Assembly: GCF_937616625.2 (NCBI RefSeq)
Contig: NC_065577.1
Location: forward strand, 42,623,001 to 42,687,000
DNA: 64,000 nt
Direction of reading: 5' to 3'
Origin: Mercurialis annua
Taxonomy: Eukaryota > Streptophyta > Magnoliopsida > Malpighiales > Euphorbiaceae
Shown here: positions 35,203-47,206 of the stretch, piece after piece
Layout: every line of letters begins with the position of its first letter
Numbering within the stretch: position 1 is the stretch's first letter
The notes under the pieces: model-generated
Databases searched by the model: none
The model's input: only the letters and a program-made list of their open reading frames with translations
What the model was told of the DNA's origin: nothing
Program-made: the position numbers and the translations under genes

Positions 35203-38200
35203 ATGGCGACTGGAAGACCAAAAAATTACATGTAAGTAATTGCAACTCGTTTGAATAGGGATTTTGAAATTAGGGTTTTTAAGAAACTTTGTTTCAAGGA
35301 TTTTGCTTGTTTGAATCATTATGTTTATTGTTGTAATTAGAGTGTATTTTCAGTTTTGATTTCAAAATTAGGGTTTATCGTGTTAGCCATTTTAAAATTA
35401 GGGTTTTTAAAATTAGGTTTTTTTTAGCAATGTGGAATTAGATCTTTCGTTTATTTGATGGTTTCTTTTTGCAATTGTGGTTATTTTGGAGTTTCAAATT
35501 TGATTTTTAAATTAGGTTTATGTGATGCAACGGATGCCTTCATTCCTATTATTGTTTTGTCATTTTCTCCATTGCAGTAGATATATATATAATCAATTGT
35601 TCATCTTTTTTCATTATTTCTTCATTGCACCAATAGAATTCCATAAACGATAAATCATACCTTTGCCTGCTGCACCACTATCTGCTTATGTTTTCCATTT
35701 TTTATGTTTTGTTATCACCTTCCTGTTGTTATGCATTTTGAAATTAGGAGCTTTAAGCATGTTTGAATTAGGTATTTCGATTGTTTGATGATTTTTTAAG
35801 CATGTTTGAATTAGGTATTTCCTTGTCTGCTGAATCAGTAATTTTGGTATTTCACTATCTGTTAAAATAAACTACTGTTAATTATGTTTATTGTTTAATT
35901 TTTAGAGCTTCCGTGGAAGTATGGGTTGATGTCGATATGACTGATACAATACCAGTGAAATGGAAATACAAGAGCGGTCACTACGTTGAATCGTCATGGT
36001 ACTGTAATGAAGGATTAACCCATAGTGGTATAGTGGCCAGGGTTAAAGAAATGGGGCATGGACACGTAAGCAGAATAGGTGTGTATAAGCCAAGCCGAGA
36101 GTTTAAACCAAGACTAGAATGGGAAGCATTAACCATGCTGAACAATGACGTCGAGGTCAAACAATTCTGGAACGAAGCTGAAATCAACGGTTTTGGAAAA
36201 ATGTTTATAGAGTGTAAAGCTGGCACAATGGAAAAGCCTGTTCTTGATAGAGAAGGAGATTTTGAGTTTGATAATGCTAGTGTAGAGGAACATGTATATT
36301 TAGAGGATGATACATATGTGGAGGATGATGCGGGTGTGGAGGAAGATGCAAATTTGGAGAATGAGGCAGCTGTCCAGGCATATGTGGAGGATGATGCGGC
36401 TGTGGAAGCTGCAAATTCGGTGGATGAAATGAGGTACATGGCTGACAGCGAACAAGGAACTGATGACGAAGACGACGAAATCAATGGTGCGAATGAGTTT
36501 GACGAAGAGTGCATTACTGCTAGGGAGAGTAATCGTAATTTTCGCACTGCGGACGTAGATGCAATAAACGGTTTAGGTTTAGATGACTTGTTGCTGCCCC
36601 GGGTGGTGTTTTTAATGAAGATCAGGAGTGTGGGGACTGGGCTACATATAATGCAGCAAATCGAGATACAAATGATGAAGAAGTTGAAAAAGTTGGGAGT
36701 GATTATGCAGATAGTGATGATGGGTTAGTCACACAATCAAGTAGTGATGAGGGTGATCTAGAGATTAGGGTAAAAAGGAAACCTAAGCGGGTTTTTTATA
36801 ATCCCAAGTGCAACCACGAGGAACTGAAATTTGTGGTCGGTATGCGTTTTACGACAAGATATCAATTGAGGCATGCTGTTCAGCAATGGGCAGTGTTGAA
36901 TGGGCACAATATGGGCTGGGCTAGGAGTGCTGTTGATAGGTTAGAGGTTGTTTGTAGTGGAGATTGTAGTTGGAGGCTATATGCATCGAAACTCGGTGGT
37001 GAGAAGACATTCTGGGTAAGAAAAGTTTCGAAAACCCATACTTGCCCCAGAGCCATGACTAATAGGCAAGCTACAGCGGACTGGGTTGCAAAGGAATTCA
37101 TTCAGAGGTTTCGTAGAAACCCAGCGTATGTTGGAAGTGAAATGATGCTTGACATTAAGGACAAGTACAATGGCCTTAGTGTCTCGCGATCGACCTGCTA
37201 CAGAGCAAGGGACATAACTTTGGTGCTTATTCGGGGGTCTCTCGAAAGCCACTACGCGCTTTTTAGATCATATGATGCTGAGCTGAAGAGGGTTGATAAA
37301 GAGGGCTTGTTTAGGTTTTATTTCATTCACGATCCAGAGACTGGGGCTCCAGTGTTTCAGAGGTATTATGTGGGTTTTTCTGGCCTAAAAAAGGGTTTTA
37401 TCTTTGGGTGTAGACCTATTCTTTGCGTCGACGGTTGTTTTTTGAAAACTTTGGTTGTCGGAGCGCTGCTTAGTGCGGTTGCATGTGACGGCAATAACCA
37501 GATGTTCCCGGTCGCGTGGGCCATAGTAGAAGCTGAAAACGAAGAAACATGGACATGGTTCATCGAATATTTGATGGACGACTTGGATTACGACGATGGA
37601 ATGGGACTGTCATTTGTTAGTGACCAACAAAAGGTCAGACCTTTACTTCATTTTTTGCACTGGTTTATATTTGTTGCTGTTTATGGCTGTGTTATATTTG
37701 TTGTTGTTTATGGTTGTGTTATTTGTTGTTGTTTATGGCTGTGTTATTTGTTGCAGTTTATGGTTGTGTCATTAGATTTATACGTAGAGATAATGAACTG
37801 AAAAACAAGACTTAATGAACTCAAATTAACTAGAATTAGAGCCCCAACAATCAACTAGATTCCCAACAAATTAACTAGAATTAATTAGAATTACATCCCC
37901 AAAAAATTTGATTTTTAAACTTGGTCAATTTCACATAATCAAAATCAGATTTCTAAACTTAGTTATGTCACCATTGCCGCTGGTCATGTTTTGGTATTTT
38001 GCAGTTTTATTACATGGTTTTTTGCAGTTTCCTTACTTGAAATATGGTGTTTGCCCACTTGTGTTAACTATTTCATATTGTATTTGATTGATAGGGTTTG
38101 GCAAATGCTATTCGCAAACGGGTCCCTATGGCAGAACACAGAAACTGTGCGCGCCATATTTACGCCAATTGGAAGAAGAATCATAGGGGGCCTGAGTTGA

Positions 38201-40174
38201 AAAGAATTTTCTGGAATGTGGTGAATGCTACGAATGAGCCGGAGTATGAGGCGCACCTGAAATTGTTAGAAAAGGAAAGCCCATTTGCACATTCAGATTT
38301 CTTAAAACAGAGTCCAAATGTTTTTTGCAAATCATTTCTGAGGGAGAGGCCATTGTGCGATGCGATAACTAGTAATCTGGTGGAGACCTTTAACGGATAC
38401 ATCGTCAAGGCGCGACAGTTGCAAGCCATCCATATGCTCGAAGAGATTCGTACAACCTTGATGGAACGGATGTTCACGAAGAATGAAATGATGGTGAAGC
38501 ATCATGAGGATCTTTGTCCTAGAATTAGACAGAAAGTTGAAAAGAATCAGAAGCTGACAAGGCATTGCAATGTGACACCTGCAAAGGGATCGTTTCAAGT
38601 TAAGTTTTTCGAAACTCAGTTTGTTGTTGACCTCACTAGCAGAATATGCTCCTGCATAGCTTGGCAGTTGACCGGCATACCGTGTTGTCACGCACTCTCT
38701 TGCATCAATTTCATGCGACACAATGCGGCAGACTATGTGGATGGCTGTTATAAAAGAGAATAGTACTTGAAGGCTTATGAGTTCTCTCTCCAGCCTATCA
38801 ATGCCCCCAACATGTGGCCTAAAGTGGAAGGGCTCCCTATAAGTCCGCCTCCATATAGGAAAATGCCGGGGCGACCAAAGAAAAAACGAAAGAGAGATGC
38901 CGATGAGGACCCAAAACGCAGGAGTGGAATGGTAATGGATTGCAAGCACTGCCGCAAAGAGGGTCACAACATCAGGGGATGTCCCAATATTGATAAGGCC
39001 CCAACTCCAATGCCACTCAAGGTATGCCATTACATAAGTTTGCGTTTTTCTTATTGTTGGCAGTTTTATAGATTATTATGGTTGTATTTGATGTTTGTCT
39101 CATGCTGTTATATGAAGCGTCGACCGGGTAGGCCATTAAAGAACAGAGACAAGAATGTCAGTAATACTGCCAACACTAAAGAGAAGGCCTCTACCTCGTC
39201 TTCAAAGGGGAAAGGGAAGGCAACTGACACCCAAGCTTCTATACCTAAAGCGTTGAGAAAGAAAACAAAAAATAGCGTGGTTTCGACTCAATCATCTGCA
39301 GCACCAGGGAGCAATAATCAGGCAAGTCAAAGCAATGAGTCTATTATTGCAAGTGCTATCCAAAAGGCACACAATGCAAGAGAAGCTCGCCAGGTAACCC
39401 TTCAAACTCTACTTAATACAAATTTAAGATTATGTGTTTTGTGATTTATTTTGATTCCTTCAATTGCAGGTCAGAAAAGGCGTAGGTATGCGAATAATGA
39501 CTGAATCTGGAAGTATATACACTAGAGTAAGTTACTTTGTCCGGTCAAATTTGGTTAATGCATGTGTATTGTTAGCTGTTATTGTTTGAGTATGCTGTTA
39601 TTGTTTGAGTATGCTTCTGTTTGAGATGGGGGTATCAAATAATTTAAAAGGGTTATTATTGGGTTAATGTGACACCTGCAAAGGGTTAATGAATGTCAAT
39701 AATTGATTGTGCAGTTTTGAATAATTTTGTTAGCTTATAGCTACTCCAAGTTTTGAGACTTACTTAGTTTTGGTAATTAATTGTTGCAACATTCGTGTTA
39801 TGAGTTTGTAAGCTCTTTGAATGTTTAGTATTGTTTGATTAGTGCAGATTATGAATCCAATATGCAGACTGGATTAGTGCTGTGTGATTTGATATAGTCA
39901 ACTGTTTCATTTTAGTAAGCTCTTTTAATGTTTAGACATTAGATGTGATTTAGTAAGCAGTAAGCTGTTTGATTTAGTAAGCTGTTTGATTGATTTTCTT
40001 TTGTTTATGTTTTTGCAGTCGTCCGCTACGGCTAATGTAAACTACGTTTACGGTTCCAATGCTACAAAAGATGCACTTACAGCCCCTAAAAGAGGTAGAG
40101 GGAGGCCTCCCGGAAGCAGTAACATATCAAAAGGTGCACTAGGTTCAAGCAGTAATACGTCGAAAGGAAGTTGA
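35203..40174 (+). pseudogene. mudrA-type MULE transposase, near-complete but with lesions
   Basis: Likely exons: 35203-35231 (MATGRPKNY), 35906-37633, 38095-39021, ~39118-39393, 39470-39526 and 40019-40174. In order: an N-terminal PB1-like segment, a long acidic Glu/Asp region, a MuDR DNA-binding domain (VGMRFTTRYQLRHAV, CSWRLYASK), the MULE catalytic domain with CVDGCFLK and SFVSDQQK carrying two of the DDE acidic residues, a SWIM zinc finger (CSCIAWQLTGIPCCHA), a CCHC knuckle (CKHCRKEGHNIRGC), and two AT-hooks (RRPGRPLK, KRGRGRPPGS). Two lesions are visible: a frameshift at ~36600 in the acidic linker and a TAG at 38761-38763 after the SWIM finger. The 5' exon and all splice sites look intact, so inactivation is recent, or the frameshift is an assembly error. 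Intron 1 contains several TTAGGGTTT telobox-like motifs. Confidence 0.9.
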
Positions 40175-41063
40175 TCAACATGAAGGACTGTTTTTGGATT
40201 TTGTAAATGCTTGTAATTAAACACTAACAAGCTGTTATGGTAGTAATATTTTTTGGGATCACTAACTCATACACATAGTATGTTAGTGTAAATGCTTGTA
40301 ATTATATAGAAACAAGCTTCTTTTGATTAAGGTAGTGCTTCTATAAACAAGCTACTTTTGGTTTACACTATCTATTATTTATTATAATTAAAATTTGAAG
40401 TATTTCTTCATGTAGAAACATGTTTAATCATTCAATTGTGGTTTCATTTATCAGTACTTGGCTATTCTTTGTAGTTAGGATTTTATGAGCAAGTACTAAA
40501 CCTTAAAAAGCCTCTAGACACTAAAATGAATTCAGTATTCCCTAAACCTAACCCCTAATTTGTTTCATTTAAGTGTCTAGAGGTTAGCAAAAAAAAAACA
40601 CAGTACAACCTCTAGACACTAAAATGATATGATTTCAAACACTCTATATACATTGGTATTGAGCTACTGAAGCCTCTGACCCGTAAAAGTAGCACAAAAT
40701 GGAAAGAAAAGACCAATAAACACCCTAATACTTTTCTCATAAGTCATTAGAAATAGTGAATGGCGAAATAAAGAGAAACAAACATAATAGATAAGCAATT
40801 CATTACATTAATAGACATTACATAAGTCAGTCAGTCATTACATTAATAAGATTGACCCAAAGTCAATTCGCAAAATAATAGATATCTCGTACAGTACAAG
40901 ATTTTACATTGATAGCACCAAAAAAAGTTTAATAAGCCAAAAGATTCATACTTCCTACATAGTTCCTACAGACAGCCTACATAATACTTCGTACAAACAG
41001 CCTACAACCATCTTCGAGCTCCACTATCATCACCTACAACACAGAGACAAACCAAATGCTTCA
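40175..41063. other. Convergent intergenic region inside the MULE
   Basis: AT-rich, between the ends of the transposase and GRF-finger genes. It contains CCTCTAGACACTAAAATGA at ~40513 and ~40611 and a near-complement at ~40563, giving alternative hairpins that may lie in the 3' ends of both transcripts. Confidence 0.5.
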
Positions 41064-41881
41064 CTAAGGCAAACCCAAAAACTCATTTCCATTACTTGCA
41101 GATGAAACTACAAATAAGTAAAGGGCATAAACAAAAATTAACAGTAGCATCATCTTGCAAAACCTGCCACAACTCTGGGAACCTTCATCTTTAGACTTCA
41201 ACTTCTTATTCTCTTCAATGAGCTTCTCAAACGTTACTGCTGCTTTCTGTTGTGCCTCCTTAATCCTAATAAGTTGTTCATCTTTGTCTGCAATCAGAAT
41301 CTCCTGCTTTTGCACTTGCTCATTCAGCAATATGATCTTTTCCAGTAAATAGCCAATCTTCAACATTTGTTCTGCCGTAGGCTCTCCATCATACCATTGG
41401 AACGCACCACAATCATCTGTCTAAACCAAGCAAACATTAATTCAGTATACACGCTAACTCCTATTATGCACTCAAATTGCTCATTACATCAAAAACTTAA
41501 AGCTAGCATGACTACAAAACACACTAATCCACTAACAGTTAGCAAAAAAAACATAGTACAAGCAAATTATACACTAATTACTACCAAAACAACATAATAC
41601 ATCCTGAATATCCTTAATTTTTCACTAATTTGGAGAACCCTCAAAATTATCCCTAAATTCGCAAACCCTAATTTAATTTTTACAAAAAAATATTTTTGCA
41701 TTTTACTTACTTTAAACTTGGAGCATCTCCAGAACCTTCTTCCAGGGTTCATTCTCGTCCACGATGTGTAAAGATACAGTCTTCCGTGCTTACAGTTACC
41801 ACGAACTTTGGTAGGAGGCAAATTGAGGAACTCTTGCCTCGCATTGTCCATAAGCCAAGATGATTCAGTAATCGAAGACAT
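41064..41881 (-). CDS. GRF zinc-finger, coiled-coil, membrane-anchored protein inside the MULE
   Basis: Two exons, 41711-41881 (57 codons, donor gtaagt) and 41064-41420 (118 codons plus stop, acceptor ggtttag), phase 0, 175 aa. The split GRF-type finger reads CKHGRLYLYTSWTRMNPGRR, FWRCSKFK, then CGAFQWYD across the intron. Next come a predicted coiled coil (LLEKIILLNEQ..., KDEQLIRIKEAQQKAAV, LIEENKKLK) and a C-terminal hydrophobic segment (MMLLLIFVYALYLFVV). GRF fingers bind single-stranded nucleic acid in proteins studied elsewhere. Small plant proteins with this layout are common and poorly characterised. Here it lies wholly between the MULE TIRs and reads toward the transposase. No lesions are seen. 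Whether it helps transposition or is captured cargo cannot be told. Confidence 0.85.
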
Positions 41882-43200
41882 TTCGACAAAGAATCGGAGG
41901 GATCTGTAATGGATTTGTTATGGAGAAGGTAGGATTATTTTTTCTTTGAGAGAAAAATTAGGGTTTTGCAAAGAAAATAGAACATGTTTAGGGATACTGA
42001 AAATTTTGAAATATAGGGTTAAGAATTTGAAACAAAAACGCTGCGTATTGGAATTTGAGTAAGGTTGGTTTGTTGATCTGGTAATTTTCTTTATGGTTTA
42101 AACCGAATTCGGTTTGAGTCTAACCCGTGTGCCATGTCGACTTCAAAGCGACAGCGTTTTGGTGCGTCATTGCTGACTGGGATGACACGAGGGCAGCAAA
42201 TTCGGTTTGATTTGCAAATGGCCAAAACTGAAACGCAACATATAAGGTTTGGCTATATTTGGTGAGTTTAAAAGGTTTGGCTATAACTGACACAACCCGT
42301 AAAGGTTTGGCATTTTTTGGTGATTAAACCATTTTAAAATGACCGATACATTATCGATACATCGTAATACATTACAGATACATCATAAATACACCATCGA
42401 TACATCATAGATATAGATGAGAAAAATTAATAATAAAATTTTAATACATTACCGATGTATCATCTATATCTTGCAATACACTGTAAATACATCGCTGATA
42501 CATCGTAAATACATTATAAATGTGAACAATAAATCGAGCTAAAAAGAAAAACCTCGTGCAACATGGAAAAATAAAAGGACGTAGCAAGCATCAAATATTT
42601 AATAGGAAAACACGTTTTTTAAATACATATTAGAAGCAATTTATATATATAATTTATATATGATAGATACGTATATTTTTATTACATAAAATATAATATA
42701 TATACTTTTTTATAACGAAATTGATGCGTTTTTAAAGTATATGATATATATATCTTTGAATTTAAAATATATTGTACATATATACATAAATAGTACATAA
42801 AATAATATGTGTGTGTATATATATACACATATAAATTTATTTATTTATTTATATTTTTAAAAATATGAGAAAATGAATCAGCAACACATTTCAGATACAT
42901 AACAGATACATAGTTGATACATGTTTAAATTATTTTGACATGCTGAAATTTGCTGACACGCGCTGACGCGTCACTGACGCGCGTGTCAGACACGATTCTG
43001 ACGCATGTCAGACGCGTTTTTGACCAGTTATGACACGTTTTTGACCTTTTTTTTGTTTTTGTTTGTGCCATGTGTCTCCTATTTAGTGATTTGCTTAGAA
43101 TATGTAAACTTTTATCTTTTTTTGGTATCAATGTAAATTATTAGGTTGGTGTGTATTTTTTTTATTTTCTATTTAAATAGTAATATTTTTGTGGTTTTCT
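41338..43200. repeat. Repeat B, complete-locus copy
   Basis: Source copy of the sequence at 31263-33121: GRF gene 5' part, right TIR, target duplication and flank. The flank includes an 11-bp stem palindrome (CTGACACGCGC...GCGCGTGTCAG) at 42952-42988, also present at 32873-32909. Confidence 0.93.
42014..42330 (-). repeat. Right TIR of the MULE
   Basis: 317 bp, complementary to the left TIR. The GRF-finger gene starts ~130 bases inside it and is likely transcribed from it. A second copy of this TIR is at 31939-32255 within repeat B. Confidence 0.95.
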
Positions 43201-45420
43201 CTATAAATTTTAGGCCTTTGTTGAAAATTATCCATTATTTACAAAATAATTAGAAATATACGCGTTTAACCTTTTTATTGGTAACAACATTTTTTGACCA
43301 AAACGAATTTGTATTGACACAGAAATTATAAAACTTTTTGCATTTAGCACGTATTCCAACACGCATAGCAAACAATTCACTGAACCTTATATAATTAAGA
43401 TAGACTTCTCACACACCTCAACACTCATCTTCAGTCATTTTTTTCTTTTTGAATTTTAAATTCTCTCTCTTTTACTCTCTTTCATCACCATTCCTTTCTC
43501 TTTCTCTTTTATAGCCAATTTTCTCTTTTCCGTTCTCCCTCACCATTTTTACTGCCATCTTTCCTCCACATCTTTTCTTCACCGCCATTTTTACTCCGCC
43601 ATCTTTCTTCATTGCCATTTTCTTTCGCCATCTTTTCTCCGCCGTCGACCGTCTTATACCAACTTTAAAATTGTGTTATATGTATTTTTATTTTCAAAAT
43701 TGGTTATCCAATTTTTAAAGATCCGCTTATTTGTTTTTATTTTTTAAGATTGTGTATGTTTTTATATTTCAACTTCTTTTTTCTTAACCAATTTTTTTCT
43801 TTTAAAAATAAGTTATTTTTATTACTTAAAGATGAATATGTACACTTTTTTTTATTTTTGTATTCGTCTTATTTTCTTAAATCTAGCATGAAATCGTTTA
43901 AATATTCATCAATAAATTTTCGTATACTATTGGTACACCTTTTGTATAATTTTGGTATATTTTTTAGTATTTAATAGCATGGTATATTGGTATGTTTTAT
44001 GTATACTATAACTGCATGATCTGTGATTGATTGATTATAGTTTACATTCGAACAACGGAAGGTACAATCTTCTGTTTTTTTATACTGTTTGCAGTTTTGT
44101 TATATACTTTATGTATAATTTGTGTATTCTTTCAAATATTAAAATTCTCTACTAGTACAATCTTGTCTAGAAACTAAAATTGATTTCAGCTTTGCCGGAA
44201 ACAATTTCATTGGAATGAAGCTGCAATAAATTTCAATTCAATTTTGCAGTAGTCAAACTTCCTAGATGTTTATTGTCTACTTTAAATATGCTTTCTGTAT
44301 GTCTGTGTAGCTACCGTGAATTCATAATTAGGTTTTACTTGAATCTTCGATTTGTTCATGTATAAAGCAACCATGCATCCAATTTCTAATGAAAAAACAT
44401 GGGATATATTGGAATCTAAAAATCATATTACTCTTCCTCCTTATGGCAAAATTGTTTCAAGAAGATCTAAGAAAAGAAGATATAAGGCGTCATGGGAGAA
44501 AAAGCAAACAGTAACATGCAAGTGCGGAAAAAAGAAGCATAATAAAAAGACTTGCAGAAATTTACCTAAGAGAAACATGTGATAGTTTTACTTTATTTTT
44601 TAAATTTTTTAAATTTATATAATCATTGTTGAAATTAGTATGTGGTATACTTTATGTATATCTTAAATATACTTTCTATTTTTGATAAATTCTGGTGTTA
44701 TTGAAATGGTATACTTTTTATATATTATCTGTCTTCCATCCAAAATTATACTAAATATATACTTTAAATGAAACCATACCCTACAAAAAACAAAAGTACA
44801 TATTCTTGGTATAAAATTACTAAAATAAATGTATTTTATGTATATTTTTAATATATTTTGTTATTTATATTAATTTGAAATTTCTGCTTCTAGTATAACT
44901 TATGTATGTTTTAATTATATTTTATATATATGTAATATAAATATGTAAAAATACAAGTAACAAGTTTATAACACAAAACACAATCTATTTACATAAAACA
45001 ACAGTTAAGCAATTTAAAAAAAGGGCAAACAAATATTCAGATTCAAACAAAACATAAAATTTCAAAAATAACAATCAAGTCTATGTAAAAGATCAAGCTT
45101 TAGTAGTTTTTCTCCTTGAAATTTTTCTTCTGCTAATCCATCTAACAACTTCTTCTTCACTGTCAATAGTATCTCTGTTTTTCATCATTCTGCATTAGAA
45201 AATACAAAAAGACATTTCTTAATAATATACAAAAAGTACACAAAATGTACATAGAATATATTTTTTTTTATAAAGTATACATAAAAAATACATAAAATAT
45301 AGTTACTCTTTTCTATAAAGTGTACACAAAGTATACAATAAAAATACTCAAAATATATTAATTATTTCCTAATAAAAATACTCAAAATATATTTATTTCA
45401 ATGAAAGTTATATAAATTTG
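43201..45420. mobile_element. Degenerate MULE remnant with GTATAC-rich arms
   Basis: A short coding remnant (44352-44582) is flanked by arms full of GTATAC/TATGTATA motifs. On the left the motif mostly reads TTTATGTATAC (43990-44120) and on the right AAGTATACATAAAA (45230-45400), consistent with decayed subterminal inverted repeats. A CT-rich leader-like tract lies at 43436-43650. Exact ends and target duplication are not identifiable. Confidence 0.5.
44352..44582 (+). pseudogene. MULE transposase C-terminal exon remnant
   Basis: Encodes MHPISNEKTWDILES, HITLPPYGKIVSRRSKKRR, KASWEKKQTVTCKCGKKKHN and KKTCRNLPK. The PI...W, LPP.G+, basic stretch and terminal zinc knuckle are the standard C-terminus of MULE transposases. 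The knuckle has one residue between its first two cysteines instead of two. The catalytic and SWIM domains are absent. Confidence 0.7.
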
Positions 45421-45810
45421 TCAAAAATTTAATAATTATTAAAAATATTTTTTTTAAATTGATATCAACAATTTATATATGCATAATATTTCTATTATTG
45501 GACAAAATTATATAGTTTTAACAAAAATGATATAGTTTTAATCATAAGAATAGATAAGAATACCCTAATCAAATAATCAAAATTTTAATATGAAATCGAA
45601 CGATAAGATACATATGTTTTTTTTAGCCATTGAAGAAAGAATCTTATTTTGAAAAAATAAAAGAGAAAATAAGAGAAAGAAATTAAAATGAAAGAAGACA
45701 AATTAAAAATAATCAGCTATTCTTCAAAAAATAATAACTCAGGTATATATATATATATAATTTTGCAAAATTAATAAGTTAACCACATAGTTTTATCAAA
45801 AAGAAATAAC

Positions 45811-46415
45811 TTTTGGTTCAGCTGTTTCTTATAGCTGGTGGCTGTTAGCTGTTAACTGTTGGCTGGTAGCCGATAGCTGATAGATCATAAGTGTTTGGTG
45901 AGATTTAATTAGCTGTAACTGTTTATATATAAAATGACCGTAAAGGGCAATAATTTTTATTTTTATTTATTAAATTATGAATATATTATATCATATATTA
46001 TTTAATAAAAGTATTAATAATTATTTTTTATAAGAAATAATATTTAGTTTAAACTTATTTAGATATTTTTTTGATAAATTTGTAATAAAGTTTTCAAAAA
46101 GTTATTAAATTATATTTGTTTTAATATAAATAAAATAATTTTATATAATTTATAAATGATTAGAGTATTTAAAAATAATTTAAATAATTTTATATATAAA
46201 AAACGGTCTATTCTAATAGGGGTAATTTTATCTAAATAATGAAACAGCTATCAGCTGTTGGTAAAAAGCCCCAAAATGGAGCTTTTTAAACAGCAGCTGT
46301 TAGAGGTTCAAGAAGCTCCAAAAAGCTCTGAAAAATTCCTCACCAAATATTTTGGTGGAGCTTTTTGAAAAGCAAAAATTAAAAGCCGCACCAAAAAACT
46401 GAACCAAACACCCCC
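45811..46415. mobile_element. Non-autonomous TIR element with GCTGTTAGCTG repeats
   Basis: The left part has repeated AGCTGTTAGCTGTTAACTG-like motifs and begins near TTTTGGTTCAGCTG. The right part has AGCAGCTGTTAG, CTCACCAAATATTTTGGTG and ends AACTGAACCAAACACCCCC. The ends are inverted over TTTGGTTCAG. No coding region and no convincing target duplication. Probably hAT-type, but the superfamily is uncertain. Confidence 0.5.
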
Positions 46416-46746
46416 TTAATTAAGTGGTTAACTTTTGATTGCAAAAGAAAAGGTAATATGTGTGCCTAGTGGGATTAGTTTCACTAATTCCGTATTAAGC
46501 CCAATTTTCTCAACTTTGTGCGCAAAGAAATTGTTGACCACGTAGTTTTGGAATTATTTTTTAAAAACGCGTGACACATATAATTTCCTCTAAATTTTAC
46601 CCAAACAATGCAGTGATAAAAGTCCATCAAACCTGAAAAAAATATAAAAATAGACTTCAAATATGGACCACAACATATGCTACATGACGATAATGACCCT
46701 CATTTAAAAGAAAAGCCCCTTTTCAAAAACAGAGTTCATCATTAAA

Positions 46747-47197
46747 GGCTTAAGGTCTGAAAAACTACCGACCTTTCAAATTTTTTTCAATAACACCCTC
46801 ACCTTGTAATTTTTTCAATAGCACCCTATTTGTATTTTTGACATTCAATAGCACTCTAAAGTAAAAAAATTAGATGATTTGATTACTATAAGGATGAAAA
46901 TTTTCAAAAAAAATTAAATTTAAAGGTGAAATCATACTTTTTTCTACTTGGACACTTTTAAACAAGTCTTTTAACTTAAAAAAAGTTCAAATAAGTCTTC
47001 GATAAATGAGTTTAATTTAATAATTTATGGTGCTATTGAAAGTCAAAAATACAAAATAGGGTAAAATTGACTGTTTTACAAGGTCGGGGTGCTATTGAAA
47101 GCCAAAAATACGAAATGGGGTGCTATTGAAGAAGTTACAAGGTGAGAGTGCAATTGAAAAAAAATTGAAAGGTCGGTAGTTTTTCAGACCTTAAGCC
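46747..47197. mobile_element. Mutator-type foldback MITE
   Basis: 451 bp starting GGCTTAAGGTCTGAAAAAC and ending with its complement, with long imperfect arms. Flanked by the perfect 9-bp duplication ATCATTAAA (46738-46746 and 47198-47206). Sequence inside the arms (CAATAGCACCC, AAAATACAAAATAGGG) is related to the element at 58334-58830. Confidence 0.92.
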
Positions 47198-47206
47198 ATC
47201 ATTAAA

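Larger units (their letters stand above)
34699..42330 (+). mobile_element. Full-length Mutator-like element (MULE)
   Basis: 7632 bp. The inverted termini match over 317 bp (34699-35015 and 42014-42330) with about two mismatches by eye, starting GGCTTAATCACCAAA on the left and GGTTTAATCACCAAA on the right. It is flanked by the perfect 9-bp duplication ATTTTAAAA (34690-34698 and 42331-42339). It carries a mudrA-type transposase gene on plus and a GRF-finger gene on minus, transcribed toward each other from opposite ends. High TIR identity points to recent activity. Confidence 0.97.

Noticed and set aside
35981..36547. A 188-codon serine-rich ORF on the minus strand
   Set aside because: It is the antisense shadow of the acidic Glu/Asp-rich part of the transposase gene.
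38332..39030. A 232-codon ORF on the minus strand
   Set aside because: Antisense shadow of the SWIM and zinc-knuckle exon of the transposase.
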